64,000 nt of DNA from positions 2,976,001-3,040,000 of the forward strand of contig NZ_CP045529.1 of NCBI RefSeq assembly GCF_009429125.1. Direction: 5' to 3'. Each line of letters begins with the position of its first letter. Positions within the stretch are counted from its first letter, which is position 1. Below the pieces are notes generated by a model, which ran no database searches, had not been told where the DNA came from, and saw only the letters and a list, made by a program, of their open reading frames with translations. The DNA is from Luteimicrobium xylanilyticum. Its GTDB lineage: Bacteria; Actinomycetota; Actinomycetes; Actinomycetales; Cellulomonadaceae. The position numbers were made by a program, and so were the translations under genes. This document shows positions 1 through 9,038 of the stretch, piece after piece.

Positions 1-1
1 C

Positions 2-637
2 GCCCCCAAGGCGGACCTCGAGCTCAAGGCCGGCTACCAGACCCTCAAGGGCAAGACGGCGCTCGGCTACGCCCGTGCCCGCGAAGGCGTCGGGGACGGC
101 TCGGACCTGAGCCGCATCAAGCGCCAGCAGGAGCTCATGGGCTCGATCGCGAACAAGGTGTTCGCCCAGAACTTCCTGACGGACGCACCCAAGCTGCTCA
201 GGTTCCTCGATGCCGCGACCAAGTCGCTGCACACCTCCAAGACGGACGGCGGGCTCAACCTCAGCTCGGTCACGAGCATCGCCGGCCTCGCGCTGAGCCT
301 TCGCCACCTCGACTCCTCGAACATCACGTTCCTCACGATCCCGAACGGCGCCGACCCCACGAACCCCAACCGGGTGGTGTGGACCGAGCCGGCCGCGTCC
401 GAGATCTGGAAGAAGCTCGCCGAGGACAAGCCGCTCACGGCCGCCGAGGAGAAGGCCTCGAAGAAGGCCAAGTCCTCGTCGACGGCCAAGGCCACCGACA
501 AGGCGACGAGCGGCAGCTCCGACAAGTCGTCCGACACCTCGAAGCAGTCGTCCTCGACGTCCACCCCGAAGAACCGGGACAAGGACGGCATCACCGCGGC
601 CGACGTCACCAGCTCCAAGGCGGCCTGCACGTCATGA
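2..637 (+). CDS. LCP (LytR-CpsA-Psr) family protein, 5'-truncated by window edge
   Basis: Only the C-terminal 211 residues are in the window; the reading frame is open to base 2. The visible part has the late LCP motifs: a G-K-T-A-L-G-Y-A-R-A-R stretch followed by D-L-S-R-I-K-R-Q-Q, the basic patch that in LCP enzymes binds the pyrophosphate of the polyprenyl-linked glycopolymer. The family moves wall polymers such as teichoic acid or arabinogalactan from lipid carriers to peptidoglycan outside the membrane. The tail after about residue 135 is a low-complexity Lys/Ser/Thr-rich stretch ending with a Cys near the C-terminus. Its stop codon overlaps the next gene's ATG by 4 nt (ATGA), so the two LCP genes are almost certainly co-translated. 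Family assignment is secure; the polymer transferred cannot be told. Confidence 0.88.
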   Translation, partial: APKADLELKAGYQTLKGKTALGYARAREGVGDGSDLSRIKRQQELMGSIANKVFAQNFLTDAPKLLRFLDAATKSLHTSKTDGGLNLSSVTSIAGLALSLRHLDSSNITFLTIPNGADPTNPNRVVWTEPAASEIWKKLAEDKPLTAAEEKASKKAKSSSTAKATDKATSGSSDKSSDTSKQSSSTSTPKNRDKDGITAADVTSSKAACTS

Positions 638-2004
638 CGCCCGACCCCCGATCTCTGCCGCCGAGCTTCACCCCGCAAGCGGGGCGCGGGTCGCGCCCCG
701 ACACCGCGGACGGCGTCATCGAGGTCGGGACCGACGGCACCGGCGGGACCACGCCGCCTCCCCCGCCGGCCCGCCCCGCGTCCCGGGTGACGCGACAGTC
801 GAGCGGCCCTGTCCCCGTCGACCGCAGCGGGGGACGGACCCGTGGCGGGTCCGGGCGCCCCCCGGCGATCCCGCCCGCGGGCGCCGGAGTCACGCGCGCC
901 CCGCGCCCGGTCGCCGGCGACGAGCGCCGACCCCGGACGTCACCCACCTCGCGAGCCCCTCAGCGCGTCGTCGCCGGCGGCGGGGCCGGGCGCCGCCCTG
1001 GCGAGGGCTCGCCGGCCGGCACCGCCCCCGGCGCCTCCGCACCGAGCCGGATCCGGCTGCGCAAGGGACGCATCGCCGCGATCGTCGCGGGCGTCCTCGT
1101 GATCGGGATGATCGCGTGGCCCGTCGGCCTCGTCGCGTGGGCCAACGGCAAGCTCGACCACGTCGACGCGCTCTCGGACGCCAAGGACACCCCCGGCACC
1201 ACCTATCTGATCGCCGGCTCCGACTCGCGCGCCGACGGCGTCGTCAAGGACGGCACCTCAGGGGCCCGCACCGACACGATCATGCTGCTCCAGGTGCCCG
1301 ACTCCGGGACGACGTCGCTCATCTCGATCCCCCGCGACTCGTACGTGAAGATCCCCGGGCACGGCAGCAACAAGATCAACGCCGCCTACGCGTTCGGTGG
1401 TGCTCCGCTCCTCGTCAAGACCGTCGAGAAGCTCACCGGGATGCACGTCGACCACTACGCCGAGGTGGGGTTCGGCGGGGTCGAGGGCCTCGTCGACGCC
1501 GTCGGCGGCGTGCACCTGTGCCTCGACTACGACGTGGACGACAAGAAGTCCGAGCTCAAGTGGAAGGCCGGTTGCCACGACGTCGGGGGTAAGACCGCCC
1601 TCGCGTTCTCGCGCATGCGCTACTCGGACCCCACCAGCGACTTCGGTCGGACCCAGCGCCAGCGCCAGCTCGTCGACGCGATCTCGCAGAAGGCCGCGAA
1701 GCCGAGCCTGCTCTTCAAGCCGGTCACGCAGGTCAAGCTCATCGACGCGGGGACAGGCGTGCTCAAGGTCGACGACGACACCAACATCATCGACCTGGCG
1801 AAGCTCGCGATGGCCTTCAAGGCCGCGAACGGCAAGGACGGCGTGACCGGGCTCCCCCCGATCTCGGACCGGGACTACCGGCCCGGCGGCGTCGGCTCGA
1901 GCGTCCGGCTCGACCCGGACAAGGCGCCCACGTTCTTCAAGAAGGTCATGAACGGCAAGCTCAAGGCCGGCACGGTCAACTCCGAGACCTCCTCGAAGGG
2001 CTGA
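634..2004 (+). CDS. LCP (LytR-CpsA-Psr) family glycopolymer transferase
   Basis: 456 residues from the ATG that overlaps the upstream stop; I chose this start for that ATGA coupling. Residues 1 to about 145 are a Pro/Arg/Gly-rich, presumably disordered cytoplasmic segment, followed by one membrane helix (IAAIVAGVLVIGMIAWPVG) and the extracellular LCP domain. LCP hallmarks are visible: LIAGSDSRADG, ARTDTIMLLQV, SIPRDSYVKIPG with the catalytic-type Arg-Asp, KINAAYAFGG, and a late FGRTQRQRQ basic patch. It probably attaches lipid-linked wall polymers to peptidoglycan. Two tandem LCP genes are common in actinobacteria, where paralogues partly share function. The unusual part is the long charged N-terminal tail, which could be a partner or phosphorylation segment (inference). 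Confidence 0.92.
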   Translation: MTPDPRSLPPSFTPQAGRGSRPDTADGVIEVGTDGTGGTTPPPPPARPASRVTRQSSGPVPVDRSGGRTRGGSGRPPAIPPAGAGVTRAPRPVAGDERRPRTSPTSRAPQRVVAGGGAGRRPGEGSPAGTAPGASAPSRIRLRKGRIAAIVAGVLVIGMIAWPVGLVAWANGKLDHVDALSDAKDTPGTTYLIAGSDSRADGVVKDGTSGARTDTIMLLQVPDSGTTSLISIPRDSYVKIPGHGSNKINAAYAFGGAPLLVKTVEKLTGMHVDHYAEVGFGGVEGLVDAVGGVHLCLDYDVDDKKSELKWKAGCHDVGGKTALAFSRMRYSDPTSDFGRTQRQRQLVDAISQKAAKPSLLFKPVTQVKLIDAGTGVLKVDDDTNIIDLAKLAMAFKAANGKDGVTGLPPISDRDYRPGGVGSSVRLDPDKAPTFFKKVMNGKLKAGTVNSETSSKG

Positions 2005-2062
2005 CGCGCACGCCACCGCCCCTCCTGCCGAGCACGCGTCGCCCTCGGTGAGCGGAACGACG

Positions 2063-2626
2063 TCAGGCGCCGAAGCCCACGCGCCCCGAGCGGGACGCCC
2101 GTAGCCGAGCGCCCTTCTCCCGGGCCTGGTCGCCCAGACGCTCCTGGAACGCGGACATCCGGTCCCTGAGCGCAGACGCGTCGTCGCCCGACCCGGCCCC
2201 GAGGATCCGCGCGGCGAGCAGCCCCGCGTTGCGGGCCCCGCCGACCGACACCGTCGCCACGGGAACACCCGCCGGCATCTGGACGATCGACAGCAGCGAG
2301 TCCATGCCGTCAAGGTGGGCGAGCGGCACGGGCACGCCGATCACGGGCAGCGGCGTGACCGCCGCGAGCATGCCCGGCAGGTGCGCGGCGCCGCCGGCCC
2401 CCGCCACGATCACACGCAGGCCGCGGTCTGCGGCGCTCCGGCCGTACTCGATCATCTCGGTCGGCATCCGGTGCGCGGACACCACGTCGACCTCGACGGG
2501 CACGCCGAACTCCGCCAGCGCGTCCGCGGCGGCCTGCATCACCGGCCAGTCGGAGTCCGAGCCCATGACGATCCCGACGAGCGGTGCCGCCTCCGTCGCC
2601 CCGTCACCCGTGGTCTGCTCGCTCAT
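2063..2626 (-). CDS. purE: N5-carboxyaminoimidazole ribonucleotide mutase
   Basis: 187 residues, usual length for class I PurE. It carries the family's [13 protein letters not shown] phosphate-binding start, the SAHRMP catalytic His motif and the [15 protein letters not shown] loop. It converts N5-CAIR to CAIR in purine biosynthesis in the cytoplasm. The gene lies directly downstream of purK on the minus strand and its ATG overlaps purK's TGA by 4 nt, giving a purK-purE operon. It ends 59 nt from the convergent LCP gene. Confidence 0.97.
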   Translation of the reverse strand: MSEQTTGDGATEAAPLVGIVMGSDSDWPVMQAAADALAEFGVPVEVDVVSAHRMPTEMIEYGRSAADRGLRVIVAGAGGAAHLPGMLAAVTPLPVIGVPVPLAHLDGMDSLLSIVQMPAGVPVATVSVGGARNAGLLAARILGAGSGDDASALRDRMSAFQERLGDQAREKGARLRASRSGRVGFGA

Positions 2627-3861
2627 GCCGGCTCCTCGGTCGTGGTAGTGGTCGCGGCTGGGTCGCCGGCCGCTGCGTCGTCGTCGTGCAAGAGCGCGGC
2701 GGCCGCGCGGGCGCGCTCACGCGTCGCGTCGAGGTCCTCGCCGCTCACGTTCACGTGCCCCAGCTTGCGCCCCGGACGCACGTCCTTGCCGTACAGCCAG
2801 ACGCGGGCTGCGCCGTCGGCGAGGACCGCGGGCAACGCGTCGGTGAGCTCGGCACGGTCCGAGCCGAGCACGTTCGCCATGACCGTCCAGGGCGCGAGGA
2901 GGGCGGTGTCGCCCAGCGGGAGATCCAGGACGGCCCGCAGGTGCTGCTCGAACTGGCTCGTGACCGAGCCGTCGATCGTCCAGTGGCCCGAGTTGTGCGG
3001 GCGCATCGCGAGCTCGTTGACGAGCACCCGGCCCGGCTCCCCCGGAGCCTCGCCGGGCACCTCGAACAGCTCGACGGCAAGGACCCCCGTCACGCCGAGG
3101 CCCTCCGCGATCGCCACGGCGACCTCGCGCGCGCGCGCCCCGAGGGCGGGGTCGAGGCCGGGGGCCGGTGCCGTGACCTCCGCGCACACCCCGTCACGCT
3201 GGACCGACTCGACGACCGGCCACGCCCGGACCTCCCCCGACGGACGCCGCGCCACCAGGGCGGCGAGCTCGCGCCGGAACGGGACCTTCTCCTCCACGAG
3301 AAGCTGGGGGCCGCCGTCCTGCGCGGCCGCGAGCCAGTCCGCGACGTCGTCCGGCGCCCGCACGACGCGTACGCCCTTCCCGTCGTAGCCGCCACGGCTC
3401 GTCTTCACGACCGCCTCGCCGCCCACCTCGTCGAGGAACGCCGCGAGCTCGCGCGCGCCCACCGCCGCGTCGACGTCCAGGGGGGCCCAGCGCGGGCACG
3501 GGACGCCGAGGGCCGTGAGCCGGGACCGCATGACGATCTTGTCCTGCGCGTGCCGCAACGCGTCCCGGCCCGGACGGACCGCGACGCCCTCCTCCTCGAG
3601 CGCGGCCAGGAGCGCGGAGGGTACGTGCTCGTGCTCGAACGTGAGGACGGCGGCCGCGTCACCGCCCGCCGGGGCAACGAGCGCGCGGACCGCAGCCTCG
3701 TCGGCGGCGTCCCCCACCGGCGCCTCCGCGAGGACCTGGGCCGCGGACCCGGCCGGCGACTCCACGAGCACCCGCAGGCGGACGCCCAGACGGGCGGCTG
3801 CGGGCGCCATCATGCGGGCGAGCTGCCCGCCTCCGACGACGGCCACGACTGGTGCTGACAC
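2623..3861 (-). CDS. purK: 5-(carboxyamino)imidazole ribonucleotide synthase
   Basis: 412 residues from a GTG. I chose this start because the family N-terminus [14 protein letters not shown] follows it directly and a TAGGCT -10-like hexamer (minus strand, 3870-3875) sits 8 nt upstream, suggesting a nearly leaderless mRNA. An ATP-grasp enzyme, with visible [11 protein letters not shown] loop and [14 protein letters not shown] metal/ATP-binding segment. It makes N5-CAIR from AIR, ATP and bicarbonate, passed to PurE. Divergent from the gtrA-like gene. Confidence 0.96.
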   Translation of the reverse strand: MSAPVVAVVGGGQLARMMAPAAARLGVRLRVLVESPAGSAAQVLAEAPVGDAADEAAVRALVAPAGGDAAAVLTFEHEHVPSALLAALEEEGVAVRPGRDALRHAQDKIVMRSRLTALGVPCPRWAPLDVDAAVGARELAAFLDEVGGEAVVKTSRGGYDGKGVRVVRAPDDVADWLAAAQDGGPQLLVEEKVPFRRELAALVARRPSGEVRAWPVVESVQRDGVCAEVTAPAPGLDPALGARAREVAVAIAEGLGVTGVLAVELFEVPGEAPGEPGRVLVNELAMRPHNSGHWTIDGSVTSQFEQHLRAVLDLPLGDTALLAPWTVMANVLGSDRAELTDALPAVLADGAARVWLYGKDVRPGRKLGHVNVSGEDLDATRERARAAAALLHDDDAAAGDPAATTTTTEEPA

Positions 3862-3950
3862 GGTCCCCGAGCCTATCGGACCCGAGCCCAGGGGACGGCC
3901 GCCCAGCCCACGCCTCGGGCGCACTCAGGCTGCTGCGCTACGGTTCCCGG

Positions 3951-4526
3951 ATGACCGACGCGATGCCCGACGCCACCGCCGGCCCGACCGGCACGCCCGA
4001 GGCCGAGCACCACGCCGTCCCCTTCGTGCTCGCCGCGTCCGAGGCGCCCGTCACCGACGCCGCTCACGTCGCCGCCGACACGGGTGCGCGCCGCCCCGGT
4101 CGCGACCGTCTGGCGGAGCTCGCGAAGTTCGGTTCGGTCGGTGCTCTGTCGTTCGTCGTCGACATGGGCCTGTTCAACCTGCTGCAGTTCGGCCCCGGCC
4201 ACCTGCTCGCCGAGAAGCCGTTGACGGCCCGTGTCGTCTCCGTCGCAGTCGCGACCCTGGTCGCGTGGGTCGGCAACCGGCTGTGGACGTTCTCCGAGCG
4301 GCGCACCGAGAACCGGCCCCGCGAGCTAGCGGGGTTCGTGGTCGTGAACGTCGGCGGCCTGCTCATCGGCATCGGCGTGCTGGCCCTGTTCGTCTACGTT
4401 CTGGGACTCGACTCGCCGCTCGAGAAGAACGTCGCGAACATCCTCGGGATCGGGCTCGGCACGATCTTCCGGTACTTCGCGTACCGCCACCTCGTCTTCA
4501 CGGGCGACCGCACCCCACCGAAGTAG
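3951..4526 (+). CDS. GtrA family membrane protein
   Basis: 191 residues. The first 60 residues are hydrophilic (Ala/Pro/Asp/His), followed by a GtrA domain with four predicted membrane helices. It starts LAELAKFGSVGALSFVVDMGL and includes the conserved LVAWVGNRLWTF and the late FRYFAYRHLVF motifs. GtrA proteins are thought to move polyprenyl-linked sugars across the membrane for wall glycosylation, which would suit the neighbouring LCP genes, but the two blocks are separated by purKE. The ATG lies 6 nt after a TACGGT hexamer (3939-3944), suggesting a leaderless transcript. Family assignment is firm, substrate unknown. Confidence 0.88.
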   Translation: MTDAMPDATAGPTGTPEAEHHAVPFVLAASEAPVTDAAHVAADTGARRPGRDRLAELAKFGSVGALSFVVDMGLFNLLQFGPGHLLAEKPLTARVVSVAVATLVAWVGNRLWTFSERRTENRPRELAGFVVVNVGGLLIGIGVLALFVYVLGLDSPLEKNVANILGIGLGTIFRYFAYRHLVFTGDRTPPK

Positions 4527-4534
4527 TCCTCCTC

Positions 4535-4558
4535 GCGGCCCTTCGCGGCGTAGGCCGC
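4535..4558. terminator. weak hairpin between convergent genes
   Basis: GCGGCC at 4535-4540 pairs with GGCCGC at 4553-4558 over a 12-nt loop, in the 37-nt gap between the gtrA-like stop and the kinase stop. It may act as a shared terminator; no T-run follows, which is normal in high-GC actinobacteria. Confidence 0.3.
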
Positions 4559-4563
4559 GGTGG

Positions 4564-5904
4564 TCAGGCGCCGTCGGGCCTGCGCTTGCCCTTGCGGCCC
4601 CGCGCGCTCGAGACCGTCGCACCCGCCGGCAGCACCACGCGCGGGTCGAGCGTGTGCGGGACACCCGCGAGGAACACCGAGAACACGGCCGGACGGCGCT
4701 GCGACAGCTCGAGCCGGCCACCGTCCGCGGCCGCGAGGTCCCGCGCCAGCGCGAGGCCGAGCCCCGTCCCCTTCCCCGACGTCACCTCCCGCTCGAAGAT
4801 GTTCGGCGCGAGCTCGTCGGGCACGCCCTCGCCCTCGTCGGCGACCTCGATGACGATGGAGCCCGAGCGCCCCGGGCGCGAGCGCACCGTCGTCGTACCG
4901 CCGCCGTGCGTGAGCGAGTTCTCGACGAGCGTCGCGAGCACCTGCGCGAGCGCGCCGGGCGTCGCGAGGACGTAGGTGTCGAGCGGGATGTCCACGACGA
5001 GCCGTCGGCCGGCGGACTCGAAGCTCGGCAGCCACTCCTCCTCCTGCTGCCGCACGACCTCGACGAGCCGCACGGCCTCCGTCGTACCGCCCTGGGCGCG
5101 TCGCGACCGCGTGAGGAGGTCGTCGACGACGGTCACGAGCCGTTCGACCTGCTCGAGCGAGATGCGGGCCTCCTCCTGGACGGCCGGGTCGTCCGACATG
5201 AGGGAGATCTCCTCGAGCCGCATCGACAGGGCCGTCAGGGGGGTGCGGAGCTGGTGCGACGCGTCGGCGGCGAACTGACGTTCCGTCGCGAGGCGGCTCG
5301 CGAGCCGGTCGGACGTGCGTGCCAGCTCGGCGGCGACCAGGTCGAGCTCCTCGACGCCCGACTCCTCCATCTGCGGGCGCACCTGTCCCGACCCGAGCTG
5401 TTCCGCGGACGCCGCCAGGTAGACGAGGGGCGCGGACAGCCGGTTCGCCTGGATCACCGCCATCGCGACGCCCGCGAGGATCGCCACGAGGGCGGCGGCG
5501 ACGACGAACAGCACGATCCGCATCGACTGCCAGTACAGCGCCCAGTACGAGACCTCGAGCGTGACCAGCGCACCCTCGGACGTCCGCACCGCCCGTTGCT
5601 CCACGCGGCCCTGGATCTCGTCGCCCGCCTCAAGGGTCCGGCCGTCGTAGACGACGGTCGCGTGGGCCGGCACCTGGTTGTGGCCGCCGGTCGCCACGGC
5701 GACGCTCGCCTCGGAGGCGAGCGCCTCGTCACCGCTCGCGATCGCCCGGTCGACAGCACGCGCAAAGGTCTGGGTGCGGCGCTCCAGGCTGTCCAGGTCG
5801 TTGTCGTGGACGTACTGGGCGCCGAAGAACGCGAGGGGGAACCCGAGCAGCAGCACCGCCACCGCCACGGCGGCGACGGTGGCCTGCAGCATCCGCTGAC
5901 GCAC
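4564..5904 (-). CDS. sensor histidine kinase, HAMP/HisKA type
   Basis: 446 residues. Domain order: membrane helix at about 5-28, extracytoplasmic sensor of about 95 residues, second helix at about 128-151, HAMP-like linker to 200, HisKA with FAADASHQLRTPL (phospho-acceptor His217), then HATPase with N-box VENSLTHGG (Asn329), G1 ADEGEGV and G2 GTGLGLALA. It should phosphorylate the OmpR-type regulator encoded 61 nt upstream in the same transcript. The extreme C-terminus is a basic tail. The signal is not evident. The regulator-kinase order resembles actinobacterial envelope-stress systems, but I do not assign a named orthologue. Confidence 0.94.
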   Translation of the reverse strand: MRQRMLQATVAAVAVAVLLLGFPLAFFGAQYVHDNDLDSLERRTQTFARAVDRAIASGDEALASEASVAVATGGHNQVPAHATVVYDGRTLEAGDEIQGRVEQRAVRTSEGALVTLEVSYWALYWQSMRIVLFVVAAALVAILAGVAMAVIQANRLSAPLVYLAASAEQLGSGQVRPQMEESGVEELDLVAAELARTSDRLASRLATERQFAADASHQLRTPLTALSMRLEEISLMSDDPAVQEEARISLEQVERLVTVVDDLLTRSRRAQGGTTEAVRLVEVVRQQEEEWLPSFESAGRRLVVDIPLDTYVLATPGALAQVLATLVENSLTHGGGTTTVRSRPGRSGSIVIEVADEGEGVPDELAPNIFEREVTSGKGTGLGLALARDLAAADGGRLELSQRRPAVFSVFLAGVPHTLDPRVVLPAGATVSSARGRKGKRRPDGA

Positions 5905-5965
5905 GGCTCAGACCTTCCCGACGCGACTAGGGGGCACGCGTGTCGTGGTGCCCGTGTGCTCGGCC

Positions 5966-6652
5966 TCAGTGCCCTCCGGTCTCGAACCGGAAGCCGAGCC
6001 CGCGGACCGTCGCGACGTAGCGAGGCGAGTTCGCGTCGTCGCCGAGCTTGCGACGCAGCCAGGAGACGTGCATGTCGAGCGTCTTGGTCGAGCCGGCCGG
6101 CTCGGCACCCCAGACCTCACGCATGAGCGTGTCGCGGACGACGACGCTGCCCGCGTTCTGCACGAGGACGCGCAGCAGGTCGAACTCCTTGGTCGTGAGG
6201 TGCAGCTCCCGGTCGCCCTGGAACGCGCGGTGCGCGGCGACGTCGACGACGACGTCCTGCGCGACGAGCTCCTCCTCGTCCGGCCCCTCGCCGCCGTGCG
6301 TGCGGCGCAGCAGCGCCCGGACGCGCGCCAGCAGCTCGGCGAGCCGGAACGGCTTGGTGACGTAGTCGTCGGCGCCGGCGTCGAGACCCACGACGAGGTC
6401 CACCTCGTCGGCGCGCGCGGTGAGGACGAGGATGGGGGTGGTCAGACCGGCGCCCCGGATCGCCCGCGCGACGTCGAGCCCGTCCATGTCCGGCAGGCCC
6501 AGGTCGAGGACGACGACGTCCGCAGCCTCCGCGGAGTCGATGGCACCTTGCCCGGTGCCCTGGACGACGACGTTGTATCCCTCGCGCGTCAGCGCACGTG
6601 CCAAAGGCTCGGCAATCGCCGTGTCATCCTCGGCCAGCAAGACGTTGGTCAT
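5966..6652 (-). CDS. OmpR-family DNA-binding response regulator
   Basis: 228 residues. The receiver domain has acidic residues at 8-10 (AEDD), phospho-acceptor Asp50 in VVVLDLGLPD and a Lys in VTKPF. The winged-helix output domain shows the typical LTTKEFDLLRVL and VWG...TKTLDMHVSWLRRKLGDD segments. It is first in the operon with the kinase. A TAGCAT hexamer (minus strand, 6659-6664) lies 6 nt before the ATG, so the mRNA is probably leaderless. Target genes unknown. Confidence 0.95.
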   Translation of the reverse strand: MTNVLLAEDDTAIAEPLARALTREGYNVVVQGTGQGAIDSAEAADVVVLDLGLPDMDGLDVARAIRGAGLTTPILVLTARADEVDLVVGLDAGADDYVTKPFRLAELLARVRALLRRTHGGEGPDEEELVAQDVVVDVAAHRAFQGDRELHLTTKEFDLLRVLVQNAGSVVVRDTLMREVWGAEPAGSTKTLDMHVSWLRRKLGDDANSPRYVATVRGLGFRFETGGH

Positions 6653-6825
6653 TGCCCCATGCTAAAGCATTCCTCGGACCGGAGTCTCCCGTTTCGCGGG
6701 AGCTCGTCCTTACCGTCTCCGGGTCACGACCTGGCGTCCTGTACACCCACGGACGCACGTGTCGGGCCGCTGCGTCGCACCCCGGTCGGACGCGCGGCGT
6801 GCCTCGCCGATCCTACGCTGAGGCG

Positions 6826-8172
6826 GTGAGCTGGTACGAGAACGTCACGCGCTGGACCGAGCAGCACCGGTTCGGCGTCGACGCGACGGGCGCGGCCGCG
6901 CTCGCGCTCTTCCTCGTCGCCGCGAGCAGCGCCGAGCGGGACTACCTGCGCGGGGCGGCCTGGTTCGCGGTCGCGCTCAGCGCCGCGCTCGCCTGGCGCC
7001 GGACGCGGCCCGTGGCCTCCGTCGTCGCCGTCTACACCATCGCGCTCGTGCAGCTCGTCGTCGACCAGAGCGCCTCCGTCGCCTCCGTCGTGACCGTCCC
7101 CGTCGCGCTCTACTCGGTGACGGTCTCGGGGCCACGGTGGACGCACCGGACCGCGATCGCGACAGGGCTCCTGGGCGTCGTCGTCTCGGCGGTGCTCATG
7201 TCCGACCGTGGCGTCGGCCTCGCGACGACCACGCGCCAGGCGGCGGCCCTCACGCTCTTCGGCGGCGTCGTCCTGCTGGCCGTGTGGGCGTTCGGCCTCG
7301 TCCGGCGGTCGCGCCGCGAGACCCTGGAGGCCCTCCGCGACCGGGCCGAGCGGCTCGAGGTCGAGCGTGACCAGCAGGCACGGCTCGCGACCTCCGCCGA
7401 GCGGACCCGGATCGCACGCGAGCTCCACGACATCGTCGCGCACTCGCTGTCCGTGATGATCGCGCAGGCCGACGGCGGCCGGTACGCGGCCGCCACCGAC
7501 CCCACCGCCCCCGAACGGTCGCTCACGACCATCGCCGAGACCGGCCGCGCCGCCCTCGCCGACATGCGGCGCATCCTCGGCGTGCTGCGCGCCGACCCGG
7601 ACATCCCCGCGGCACCCTCGAGCGCCGTCGTCGGCGGCACCGCGACCGGGAGCCGCGGGCCGGCGCGCGCGGATCGGCCCACGGGGCCCGCCGCCGCACC
7701 GAGCGCGCCCTCCGCGCTCGCGCCGCAGCCGTCGGTCGAGGGGCTCGAGGCGCTCGTCGAGCAGGTGCGCGCCGGCGGGCCGCGCGTCTCGCTCGTCCGG
7801 GTCGGCACCCCGCGGCAGCTCCCGCCGGGCGCGGCGCTCACGATCTTCCGTGTCGCCCAGGAAGCGCTCACCAACGTCCTCAAGCACGCCGGCCCGTCGC
7901 CGAACGTGACTGTGGTCCTGCGCTGGGACGCGGACGCCGTCGTGCTCGACGTCCAGGACGACGGCCGGGGGGCCGCGGCCGCGAGCGACGGCGGCGGGTA
8001 CGGACAGCTCGGGATGCGCGAGCGCGCCGCCGTGTTCGGGGGGACCGTGAGCACGGGGCCGCGCCCCGGCGGCGGCTACCGCGTGCACCTCGAGCTCCCG
8101 TCCCGGCTGCCCGACGGCGGCCTCGCCGTCCCCGAGCCCGACGGCGGCACCCCGGTAGAGTCCGGCACGTGA
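6826..8172 (+). CDS. NarL-type sensor histidine kinase (HisKA_3)
   Basis: 448 residues from GTG 6826, chosen because TACGCT (6814-6819) lies 6 nt upstream and the N-terminal segment fits the family. Residues 20-160 hold four to five membrane helices with no large periplasmic domain. A short coiled coil (about 162-190) leads to HisKA_3 with ERTRIARELHDIVAHSLS (His201) and a C-terminal HATPase with QEALTNVLKHAG and GGYGQLGMRER. A poorly conserved Ala/Pro/Gly linker of about 45 residues separates the two catalytic subdomains. It pairs with the regulator whose GTG overlaps this gene's stop by 4 nt. The few extracellular residues suggest it senses the membrane itself or a partner protein (inference). 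Confidence 0.93.
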   Translation: MSWYENVTRWTEQHRFGVDATGAAALALFLVAASSAERDYLRGAAWFAVALSAALAWRRTRPVASVVAVYTIALVQLVVDQSASVASVVTVPVALYSVTVSGPRWTHRTAIATGLLGVVVSAVLMSDRGVGLATTTRQAAALTLFGGVVLLAVWAFGLVRRSRRETLEALRDRAERLEVERDQQARLATSAERTRIARELHDIVAHSLSVMIAQADGGRYAAATDPTAPERSLTTIAETGRAALADMRRILGVLRADPDIPAAPSSAVVGGTATGSRGPARADRPTGPAAAPSAPSALAPQPSVEGLEALVEQVRAGGPRVSLVRVGTPRQLPPGAALTIFRVAQEALTNVLKHAGPSPNVTVVLRWDADAVVLDVQDDGRGAAAASDGGGYGQLGMRERAAVFGGTVSTGPRPGGGYRVHLELPSRLPDGGLAVPEPDGGTPVESGT

Positions 8173-8912
8173 GCGCTCAGGGGAACGGTCCGGCCGGCGG
8201 TGCGGGTGCGGGAGGCGGCGCACCCGTACGGGTCGCGCTCGTCGACGACCAGCAGCTCGTCCGTGCCGGGTTCCGCATGGTCATCGACTCGCAGCCCGAC
8301 CTGGAGGTCGTCGTCGAGGCGGGTGACGGCGCGCAGGCCCTGCGCCTGCTCGCCTCGCACCCCGTCGACGTCGTCCTCATGGACGTGCGCATGCCGAACC
8401 TCGACGGGCTCAGCGCGACCGCGCAGCTCACGGCCGGCGCCGCGGTGACGGGGGCCGCGGCCCCGCGGGTCATCGTCCTCACCACGTTCGACCTCGACGA
8501 GTACGTCCTCGAGGCGATCCGGGCGGGTGCGAGCGGGTTCCTCCTCAAGGACGCACCCCCGGAGGAGATGCTCGCCGCGATCCGGACCGTCCACGCCGGG
8601 GACGCCGTCATCGCGCCGTCGTCGACGCGTCGGCTCCTCGAGCACCTCGTGACTGCGCTGCCCGCCGACGCCGCCGTCGACCCGGAGGCACAGCACGCCC
8701 TCGACCAGCTCACCGACCGCGAGCGCGAGGTGCTGGTCCTCATGGCGCGGGGCCGGTCGAACCTCGAGATCGCCGCCGAGCTGTTCGTGGCCGAGGCGAC
8801 CGTGAAGACGCACGTCGGGCGGATCCTCGCGAAGCTCGGCGCGCGCGACCGCGTGCAGGCCGTCGTCACCGCGTACGAGACGGGGCTGGTGCGTCCGGGC
8901 TCGCCGGACTGA
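8169..8912 (+). CDS. NarL/LuxR-family response regulator
   Basis: 247 residues, GTG start overlapping the kinase stop (GTGA). After a 19-residue Gly/Ala-rich leader the receiver domain begins (VRVALVDDQQLVRAGF), with phospho-acceptor Asp72 in VVLMDVRMP and Lys in LLKDAPPE. The C-terminal LuxR HTH reads LTDREREVLVLMARG, then NLEIAAELFVAEATVKTHV and a short dimer helix. A cytoplasmic transcription factor activated by the upstream kinase. Target genes not identifiable. Confidence 0.96.
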   Translation: MSAQGNGPAGGAGAGGGAPVRVALVDDQQLVRAGFRMVIDSQPDLEVVVEAGDGAQALRLLASHPVDVVLMDVRMPNLDGLSATAQLTAGAAVTGAAAPRVIVLTTFDLDEYVLEAIRAGASGFLLKDAPPEEMLAAIRTVHAGDAVIAPSSTRRLLEHLVTALPADAAVDPEAQHALDQLTDREREVLVLMARGRSNLEIAAELFVAEATVKTHVGRILAKLGARDRVQAVVTAYETGLVRPGSPD

Positions 8913-8926
8913 CCCTGCTCGCGACT

Positions 8927-8968
8927 TGTCAGGCGCTCGCCGCACCCCACCACCGCCCCCGCCTGACA
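8927..8968. repeat. 42-nt palindrome-ended repeat, copy A
   Basis: Begins TGTCAGGCG and ends CGCCTGACA, a perfect 9-bp terminal inverted repeat, with 24 nt between. Identical to copy B for 41 of 42 positions; A and B form a tandem duplication with a 62-nt period. It lies between the convergent response-regulator and DUF559 genes, where it could fold as a terminator. Confidence 0.8.
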
Positions 8969-8988
8969 CCTCACGGGCTCCCGCGTGT

Positions 8989-9030
8989 TGTCAGGCGCTC
9001 GCCGCACCCCACCACCGCCCCCGCCTGACG
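8989..9030. repeat. 42-nt palindrome-ended repeat, copy B
   Basis: Same 42-nt unit as copy A except that the last base is G instead of A. A 20-nt spacer separates the copies. It ends 9 nt from the stop codon of the minus-strand DUF559 gene. Confidence 0.8.
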
Positions 9031-9038
9031 GCCCGGGT

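Noticed and set aside
2050-2075. GTCAGGCGCC at the purE stop as another 42-nt repeat copy
   Set aside because: It has only the left terminus; no CGCCTGACA follows at the fixed distance. Similar partial matches at 4564 and 35850 are stop-codon contexts.
8927-9030. Minimal CRISPR array (two identical 42-nt repeats with a 20-nt spacer)
   Set aside because: Only two units, the spacer is too short, no cas genes in the window, and the same element occurs singly elsewhere.
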